DNA of 64,000 nt, from assembly GCF_963678635.1 (NCBI RefSeq), contig NC_087063.1, positions 50,543,220-50,607,219 on the forward strand, written 5' to 3'. The notes beneath the pieces were generated by a model. It saw only the letters and a list, made by a program, of their open reading frames with translations. It searched no databases and had not been told where the DNA came from. This stretch comes from Symsagittifera roscoffensis. Taxonomy: Eukaryota; Xenacoelomorpha; Acoela; Convolutidae. Numbering within the stretch: position 1 is the stretch's first letter; each line of letters begins with the position of its first letter. Below are positions 56,601-64,000 of the stretch, piece after piece. The translations under genes were made by a program, and so were the position numbers.

Positions 56601-59600
56601 TCTTTTCTTAAGTCGCGCCGTCAGTTTTTTCTTAAGTCGCGCCGTCAGTCTTTTCTTAAGTCTCGCTGTTTAAGTCTTTTCTCGAGTCGCGCCGCTCAAT
56701 TCTTTTTTCTTAAGTGGCGCCCTCATTTTTTTCTTAAGTCGCGTCGCCAGTTTTTTCTTGAGTCGCGCCGTCAGTCCTTTCTTAAGTGGCGCAGTCAGCT
56801 TTTTCTTAAGTCGCGTCGTCATTCTCTTCTTAAGTCGCACTGTCAGTCTTTTCGTAAGCCGCGCCGCCAGTCTTTTCTTGCGTCGCGCCGTCAGTCCTTT
56901 CTTAAGTGGCGCAGTCAGCCTTTTCTTAAGTCGCGCCGTCAGTTTTTATCTTAAGTCGCGCGTCAGTCTTTTCTTAAGTCACACCGTTTAAGTCTTTTCT
57001 TGTGTCGCGCCGCTCAAATCTTTTTTCTCAAGTGGCGCCTTCATTTTTTTTCTTAAGTTGCGCCGCCAGTTTTTTCTTGAGTCGCGCCGTCAGTCCTTTC
57101 TTAAGTGGTGCAATCAGCTTTTTCTTAAGTCGCGTCGTCATTCTCTTCTTAAGTCGCACTGTCAGTCTTTTCGTAAGCCGCGTCGCCAGTCTTTTCTTGA
57201 GTCGCGCCGTCAGTCCTTTCTTAAGTGGCGCAGTCAGCCTTTTCTTAAGTCGCGCCGTCAGTTTTTATCTTAAGTCGCGCGTCAGTCTTTTCTTAAGTCA
57301 CACCGTTTAAGTCTTTTCTTGTGTCGCGCCGCTCAAATCTTTTTTCTCAAGTGGCGCCTTCATTTTTTTTCTTAAGTTGCGCCGCCAGTTTTTTCTTCAG
57401 TCACGCAGTCAGTCCTTTCTTAAGTCGCACTGTCAGTCTTTTCTTAAGTCGCGCCGTCAGTTTTTTCTTAAGTCGCGCCGTCAGTCTTTTCTTAAGTCTC
57501 GCTGTTTAAGTCTTTTCTCGAGTCGCGCCGCTCAATTCTTTTTTCTTAAGTGGCGCCCTCATTTTTTTCTTAAGTCGCGTCGCCAGTTTTTTCTTGAGTC
57601 GCGCCGTCAGTCCTTTCTTAAGTGGCGCAGTCAGCTTTTTCTTAAGTCGCGTCGTCATTCTCTTCTTAAGTCGCACTGTCAGTCTTTTCGTAAGCCGCGC
57701 CGCCAGTCTTTTCTTGAGTCGCGCCGTCAGTCCTTTCTTAAGTGGCGCAGTCAGCCTTTTCTTAAGTCGCGCCGTCAGTTTTTATCTTAAGTCGCGCGTC
57801 AGTCTTTTCTTAAGTCACACCGTTTAAGTCTTTTCTTGTGTCGTGCCGCTCAAATCTTTTTTCTCAAGTGGCGCCTTCATTTTTTTCTTAAGTTGCGCCG
57901 CCAGTTTTTTCTTGAGTCGCGCCGTCAGTCCTTTCTTAAGTGGTGCAGTCAGCTTTTTCTTAAGTCGCGTCGTCATTCTCTTCTTAAGTCGCACTGTCAG
58001 TCTTTTCGTAAGCCGCGTCGCCAGTCTTTTCTTGAGTCGCGCCGTCAGTCCTTTCTTAAGTGGCGCAGTCAGCCTTTTCTTAAGTCGCGCCGTCAGTTTT
58101 TATCTTAAGTCGCGCGTCAGTCTTTTCTTAAGTCACACCGTTTAAGTCTTTTCTTGTGTCGCGCCGCTCAAATCTTTTTTCTCAAGTGGCGCCTTCATTT
58201 TTTTTCTTAAGTTGCGCCGCCAGTTTTTTCTTCAGTCACGCAGTCAGTCCTTTCTTAAGTCGCACTGTCAGTCTTTTCTTAAGTCGCGCCGTCAGTTTTT
58301 TCTTAAGTCGCGCCGTCAGTCTTTTCTTAAGTCACGCTGTTTAAGTCTTTTTTCGAGTCGCGCCGCTCAATTCTTTTTTCTTAAGTGGCGCCCTCATTTT
58401 TTTCTTAAGTCGCGCCGCCAGTTTTTTCTTGAGTCGCGCCGTCAGTCCTTTCTTAAGTGGCGCAGTCAGCTTTTTCTTAATCCGCGTCGTCATTCTCTTC
58501 TTAAGTCGCACTGTCAGTCTTTTTGTAAGTCGCGCCGCCAGTCTTTTCTTGAGTCCCGCCGTCAGTCCTTTCTTAAGTGGCGCAGTCAGTCTTTTCTTAA
58601 GTCGCGTCGTCATTCTCTTCTTGAGTCACACTGTCAGTCTTTTCTTAAGTCGCGCCGCCAGTGTTTTCTTGAGCCGCGCCGTCAGTCCTTTCTTAAGTGG
58701 CGCAGTCAGCCTTTTCTTAAGTCGCGCCGTCAGTTTTTATCTTAAGTCGCGCGTCAGTCTTTTCTTAAGTCACACCGTTTAAGTCTTTTCTTGTGTCGCG
58801 CCGCTCAATTCTTTTTTCTCAAGTGGCGCCTTCATTTTTTTTCTTAAGTCGCGCCGCCAGTTTTTTCTTGAGTCACGCAGTCAGTCCTTTCTTAAGTCGC
58901 ACTGTCAGTCTTTTCTTAAGTCGCGCCGTCAGTTTTTTCTTAAGTCGCGCCGTCAGTCTTTTCTTAAGTCACGCTGTTTAAGTCTTTTCTCGAGTCGCGC
59001 CGCTCAATTCTTTTTTCTTATGTGGCGCCCTCATTTTTTTCTTAAGTCGCGCCGCCAGTTTTTTTCTTGAGTCGCGCCATCAGTCCTTTCTTAAGTGGCG
59101 CAGTCAGCTTTTTCTTAAGTCGCGTCGTCATTCTCTTCTTAAGTCACACTGTCAGTCTTTTCTTAAGTCGCGCCGCCAGTGTTTTCTTGAGTCGCGCCGT
59201 CAGTCCTTTCTTAAGTGGCGCAGTCAGCCTTTTCTTAAGTCGCGCCGTCAGTTTTTATCTTAAGTCGCGCGTCAGTCTTTTCTTAAGTCACACCGTTTAA
59301 GTCTTTTCTTGTGTCGCGCCGCTCAATTCTTTTTTCTCAAGTGGCGCCTTCATTTTTTTTCTTAAGTCGCGCCGCCAGTTTTTTCTTGAGTCACGCAGTC
59401 AGTCCTTTCTTAAGTCGCACTGTCAGTCTTTTCTTAAGTCGCGCCGTCAGTTTTTTCTTAAGTCGCGCCGTCAGTCTTTTCTTAAGTCACGCTGTTTAAG
59501 TCTTTTCTCGAGTCGCGCCGCTCAATTCTTTTTTCTTATGTGGCGCCCTCATTTATTTCTTAAGTCGTGCCGCCAGTTTTTTTCTTGAGTCGCGCCATCA

Positions 59601-62600
59601 GTCCTTTCTTAAGTGGCGCAGTCAGCTTTTTCTTAAGTCGCGTCGTCATTCTCTTCTCAAGTCGCACTGTCAGTCTTTTTGTAAGTCGCCCCGCCAGTCT
59701 TTTCTTGAGTCCCGCCGTCAGTCCTTTCTTAAGTGGCGCAGTCAGTCTTTTCTTAAGTCGCGTCGTCATTCTCTTCTTAAGTCGCACTGTCAGTCTTTTC
59801 TTAAGTCGCGCCGCCAGTGTTTTTGTGAGTCGCGCCGTCAGTCCTTTCTTAAGTGGCGCAGTCAGCCTTTTCTTAAATCGCGTCGTCATTCTCTTCTTAA
59901 GTCGCACTGTCAGTCTTTTCGTAAGTCGCGCCGCCAATCTTTTCTTGAGTCGCGCCGTCAGTCTTTTCTTAAGTGGCGCAGTCAGCCTTTTCATAAGTCG
60001 CGCCGTCAGTTTTTATCTTAAGTCGCCCGTCAGTCTTTTCTTAAGTCACACCGTTTAAGTCTTTTCTTGTGTCGCGCCGCTCAATTCTTTTTTCTCAAAT
60101 GGCGCCTTCATTTTATTCTTAAGTCGCGCCGCCAGTTTTTTCTTGAGTCACGCAGTCAGTCCTTTCTTAAGTCGCACTGTCAGTCTTTTCTTAAGTCGCG
60201 CCGTCAGTTTTTTCTTAAGTCGCGCCGTCAGTCTTTTCTTAAGTCACGCAGTTTAAGTCTTTTCTCGAGTCGCGCCGCTCAATTCTTTTTTCTTAAGTGG
60301 CGCCGTCATTTTTTTCTTAAGTCGCGCCGCCAGTTTTTTCTTGAGTCGCGCCGTCAGTCCTTTCTTAAGTGGCGCAGTCAGCTGTTTCTTAAGTCGCGTC
60401 GTCATTCTCTTCTTAAGTCGCACTGTCAGTCTTTTCGTAAGTCGCGCCGCCAGTCTTTTCTTGAGTCCCGCCGTCAGTCCTTTCTTAAGTGGCGCAGTCA
60501 GTCTTTTCTTAAGTCGCGTCGTCATTCTCTTCTTAAGTCGCACTGTCAGTCTTTTCTTAAGTCGCGCCGCCAGTGTTTTCTTGAGTCGCGCCGTCAGTCC
60601 TTTCTTAAGTGGCGCAGTCAGCCTTTTCTTAAATCGCGTCGTCATTCTCTTCTTAAGTCGCACTGTCAGTCTTTTCGTATGTCGCGCCGCCAGTCTTTTC
60701 TTGAGTCGCGCCGTCAGTCCTTTCTTAAGTGGCGCAGTCAGCCTTTTCTTAAGTCGCGCCGTCAGTTTTTATCTTAAGTCGCGCCGTCAGTCTTTTCTTA
60801 ACTGACACCGTTTAAGTCTTTTCTTAGGTCGCGCCGCTCAATTCTTTTTTTCTTAAGTGGCGCCATCATTTTTTTCGTAAGTCGCGCCGCCAGTTTTTTC
60901 TAGAGTGACGCAGTCAGTCCATTCTTAAGTGGCGCAGTCAGCTTTTTCTTAAGTCGCGTCGTCATTCTCTTCTTAAGTCGCACTGTCAGTCTTTTCGTAA
61001 GTCGCGCCGCCAATCTTTTCTTGAGTCCCGCCGTCAGTCCTTTCTTAAGTGGCGCAGTCAGTCTTTTCTTAAGTCGCGGCGTCATTCTCTTCTTAAGTCG
61101 CACTGTCAGTCTTTTCTTAAGTCGCGCCGCCAGTATTTTCTTGAGTCGCGCTGTCAGTCCTTACTTAAGTCGCACTGTCAGTCTTTTCTTAAGTCGCACC
61201 GTCAGTTTTTTCTTAAGTCGCGCAGTCAGTCTTTTCTTAAGTCACGCTGTTTAAATCTTTTCTCGAGTCGCGCCGCTCAATTCTTTTTTCTTAAGTGGCG
61301 CCCTCATTTTTTTCTTAAGTCGCGCCGCCAGTTTTTTCTTGAGTCGCGCCGTCAGTCCTTTCTTAAGTGGCGCAGTCAGCTTTTTCTTAAGTGGCGTCGT
61401 CATTTTCTTCTTAAGTCGCACTGTCAGTCTTTTCGTAAGTCGCGCCGCCAGTCTTTTCTTGAGTCCCGCCGTCAGTCCTTTCTTAAGTGGCGCAGTCAGT
61501 CTTTTCTTAAGTCGCGTCGTCATTCTCTTCTTAAGTCGCACTGTCAGTCTTTTCTTAAGTCGCGCCGCCAGTCTTTTCTTGAGTCGCCCCCTTTCTCCTT
61601 TCTTAAGTGGCGCAGTCAGCCTTTTCTTAAATCGCGTCGTCATTATCTTCTTAAGTCGCACTGTCAGTCTTTTCGTATGTCGCGCCGCTCAATTCTTTTT
61701 TTCTTAAGTGGCGCCTTTATTTTTTTCTTAAGTCGCGCCGCCAGTTTTTTCTTGAGTCACGCAGTCAGTCCTTTCTTAAGTCGCACTGTCAGTCTTTTCT
61801 TAAGTCGTGCCGTCAGTTTTTTTCTTAAGTAGCGCCGTCAGTCTTTTCTTAAGTCGCGCCGTCAGTTTTTTCTGAAGTCGCGCCGTCAGCCTTTTCTTAA
61901 GTCACGCTGTTTAGGTCTTTTCTCGAGTCGCGCCGCTCAATTATTTTTTCTTAAGTGGCGCCCTCATTTTTTTCTTAAGTCGCGCCGCCAGTTTTTTCTT
62001 GAGTCACGCAGTCAGTCCTTTCTTAAGTCGCGCCGTCAGTTTTCTCTTAAGTCGCGCCGTCAGTCTTTTCTTAAGTCACGCTGTTTAAGTCTTTTCTCGA
62101 GTCGCGCCGCTCAATTATTTTTTCTTAATTGGCGCCCTCATTTTTTTCTTAAGTCGCCCCGCCAGATTTTTATTGAGTCGCGCCGTCAGTCCTTTCTTAA
62201 GTGGCGCAGTCAGCCTTTTCTTAAGTCGCGTCGTCATTCTCTTCTTAAGTCGCACTGTCAGTCTTTTCGTAAGTCGCGCCGCCAGTCTTTTCTTGAGTCC
62301 CGCCGTCAGTCTTTTCTTAAGTGGCGCAGTCAGCCTTTTCTTAAGTCGCGCCGTCAGTTTTTATCTTATGTCGCGCCGTCAGTCTTTTCTTAAGTCACAC
62401 CGTTTAAGTCTTTTCTTGTGTCGCGCCGCTCAATTCTTTTTTCTTAAGTGGCGCCCTCATTTTTTTCTTAAGTCGCGTCGTCATTCTCTTCTTAAGTCGC
62501 ACTGTCAGTCTTTTCGTAAGTCGTGCCGCCAGTCTTTTCTTGAGTCACGCAGTCAGTCCTTTCTTAAGTCGCACTGTCAGTTTTTTCTTAGGTCGCGCCG

Positions 62601-64000
62601 CCAGTCTTTTCTTGAGTCGCGCCGTCAGTCCTTTCTTAACTGGCGCAGTCAGCCTTTTCTTAAGTCGCGTCGTCATTCTCTTCTTAAGTCGCACTGTCAG
62701 TCTTTTCTTAAGTCTCGCCGCCAGTCTTTTCTTGAGTCGCGCCGTCAGTCCTTTCTTAAGTGGCGCAGTCAGCCTTTTCTTAACTCGCCCTCAGTTTTTT
62801 TCTTAAGTCACGCTGTGTAAGTCTTTTCTCGAGTCGCGCCGCTCAAATCTTTTTTCTTAAGTGGCACCTCATTTTTTCTTAAGTCGCGCTGCCAGTTTTT
62901 TCTTGAGTCACGCAGTCAGTCCTTTCTTAAGTTGTGCAGTCAGTCTTTTCTTAAGTCGCGTCGTCATTCTCTTCTTAAGTCGCACTGTCAGTCTTTTCTT
63001 AATCCGCGCCGCCAGTCTTTTCTTGAGTCGCGCCGTCAGTCTTTTCTTGAGTCGCGCCGCCAGTTTTTTCTTGAGTCAGGCCGTCAGTCCTTTCTTAAGT
63101 GGCGCAGTCAGCCTTTTCTTAAGTCGCGTCGTCATTCTCTTCTTAAGTCGAACTGTCAGTCTTTGCGTAAGTCGCGCGTCAGTCCTTTCTTAAGTGGCGC
63201 AGTCAGCCTTTTCTTAACTCGCGCCGTCAGTTTTTTTCTTAAGTCACGCTGTGTAAGTCTTTTCTCGAGTCGCGCCGCTCAAATCTTTTTTCTTCAGTGG
63301 CACCTCATTTTTTTCTTAAGTCGGGCCGCCAGTTTTTTCTTGAGTCACGCAGTCAGTCCTTTCTTAAGTGGTGCAGTCAGTCTTTTCTTAAGTCGCGTCG
63401 TCATTATCTTCTTAAGTCGCACTGTCAGTCTTTTCTTAATCCGCGCCGCCAGTCTTTTCTTGAGTCGCGCCGTCAGTCTTTTCTTGAGTCGCGCCGCCAG
63501 TTTTTTCTTGAGTCACGCCGTCAGTCCTTTCTTAAGTGGCGCAGTCAGCCTTTTCTTAACTCGCGCCGTCAGTTTTTTTCTTAAGTCACGATGTGTAAGT
63601 CTTTTCTCGAGTCGCGCCGCTCAAAATTATTTTCTTAAGTCGCGCCGCCATTTTTTTCTTGAGTCACGCAGTCAGTCCTTTCTTAAGTGGTGCAGTCATT
63701 CTCTTCTTAAGTCGCACTGTCAGTCTTTTCTTAATCCGCGCCGCCAGTCTTTTCTTGAGTCGCGCCGTCAATCTTTTCTTGAGTCGCGTCGCCAGTTTTT
63801 TCTTGAGTCGCGCCGTCAGTCCTTTCTTAAGTGGCGCAGTCAGCTTTTTCTTAATTCGCGTCGTCATTCTCTTCTTAAGTCGCACTGTCAGTCTTTTCTT
63901 AATCCGCGCCGCCAGTCTTTTCTTGAGTCGCGCCGTCAATCTTTTCGTAAGTCGCGCCGCCAGTCTTTTCTTGAGTCCCGCCGTCAGTCTTTTCTTAAGT
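50700..64000. repeat. 24-bp satellite array, about 550 monomers
   Basis: Consensus TCTTTTCTTAAGTCGCGCCGTCAG, pyrimidine-rich on plus, each monomer with the palindrome CTTAAG and a CGCG. Variants: AAGTGGCGCAGTCAG, GAGTCACGCAGTCAG, AAGTCGCACTGTCAG, TCGTCATTCTC. Because 24 is divisible by 3, frames stay open for hundreds of bases on both strands (SRAVSLFL- and LKKRLTAR-type repeats); these are not genes. The array runs to the window edge. Confidence 0.98.
54740..57480. repeat. Higher-order repeat of about 913 bp (three copies)
   Basis: The variant order at 54932-55606 recurs at 55845-56519 and, for its first part, at 56758 (offset 913 = about 38 monomers). Copies differ by isolated bases. Further on, shorter and longer higher-order blocks occur (offsets of about 319, 835, 637 and 518 between 57002, 57321, 58156, 58793 and 59311). 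Confidence 0.88.

Noticed and set aside
50875-64000. About 50 open frames of SRAVSLFL or LKKRLTAR type
   Set aside because: Consequence of a 24-bp tandem repeat; present on both strands with no start, splice or codon signals.
50700-64000. CRISPR array
   Set aside because: Monomers are contiguous 24-bp tandem units without unique spacers, in eukaryotic DNA.

Overview
The window looks like metazoan (small invertebrate) genomic DNA. It is AT-rich, almost gene-free, and filled with LTR retroelements, foldback DNA, a hAT-type MITE, microsatellites and satellite arrays. The only host gene I can support is on the + strand: three exons (about 26334-26481, 26545-26792, 50524-50668) of a GT11-type alpha-1,2-fucosyltransferase. 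One of its introns is 63 bp with a GTTTGG donor and a CTTTAG acceptor. Short introns and large GT11 families are known in nematodes, so a nematode is my weak best guess; other invertebrates with tiny introns (for example larvaceans) cannot be excluded.

Layout. (1) 1-9960: two same-orientation (- strand) copies of one Ty3/gypsy element. Copy 1 is cut by the window edge (gag start plus 5' LTR, 1-1059). Copy 2 (3332-9960) has gag zinc knuckles, protease, RT, RNase H and an integrase zinc finger, but it is broken. (2) 1060-2360 and 9961-19250: a complex repeat field built from units carrying a 110-nt foldback hairpin, AT palindromes and C-rich minisatellites. The younger units carry a truncated piece of the gypsy LTR, so the units were amplified after an LTR landed beside one of them. 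(3) 20300-21470: remains of another gypsy element on + (candidate LTR, tRNA-Ser-type PBS, decayed gag). (4) 21470-26300: non-coding DNA, a 334-bp hAT-type MITE with perfect 8-bp target duplications, and a 1.46-kb imperfect palindrome that ends just upstream of the host gene exons. (5) 26334-50668: the host gene. Its 23.7-kb second intron holds GAGCGGTTT foldback repeats, a (CATA)n tract and an 18.9-kb LTR element (31053-49979) on +. That element has decayed gag, protease, RT/RNase H and integrase, an env-like region with a membrane segment, and an additional unrecognised reading frame downstream of env. (6) 50700-64000: about 550 copies of a 24-bp pyrimidine-rich satellite, with higher-order repeats of about 913 bp, filling the start of the next intron to the window edge.

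The numerous open frames in 50700-64000 and in the CATA tract are consequences of repeat periods and are not genes. The most notable points are the host gene dispersed over kilobases of repeats, the long LTR element with an extra 3' reading frame, the conserved hairpin with a paired substitution, an Oct/E2F/CCAAT-like module inside the gypsy element, and a 74-nt antisense-tRNA-like sequence at a gypsy primer-binding site.
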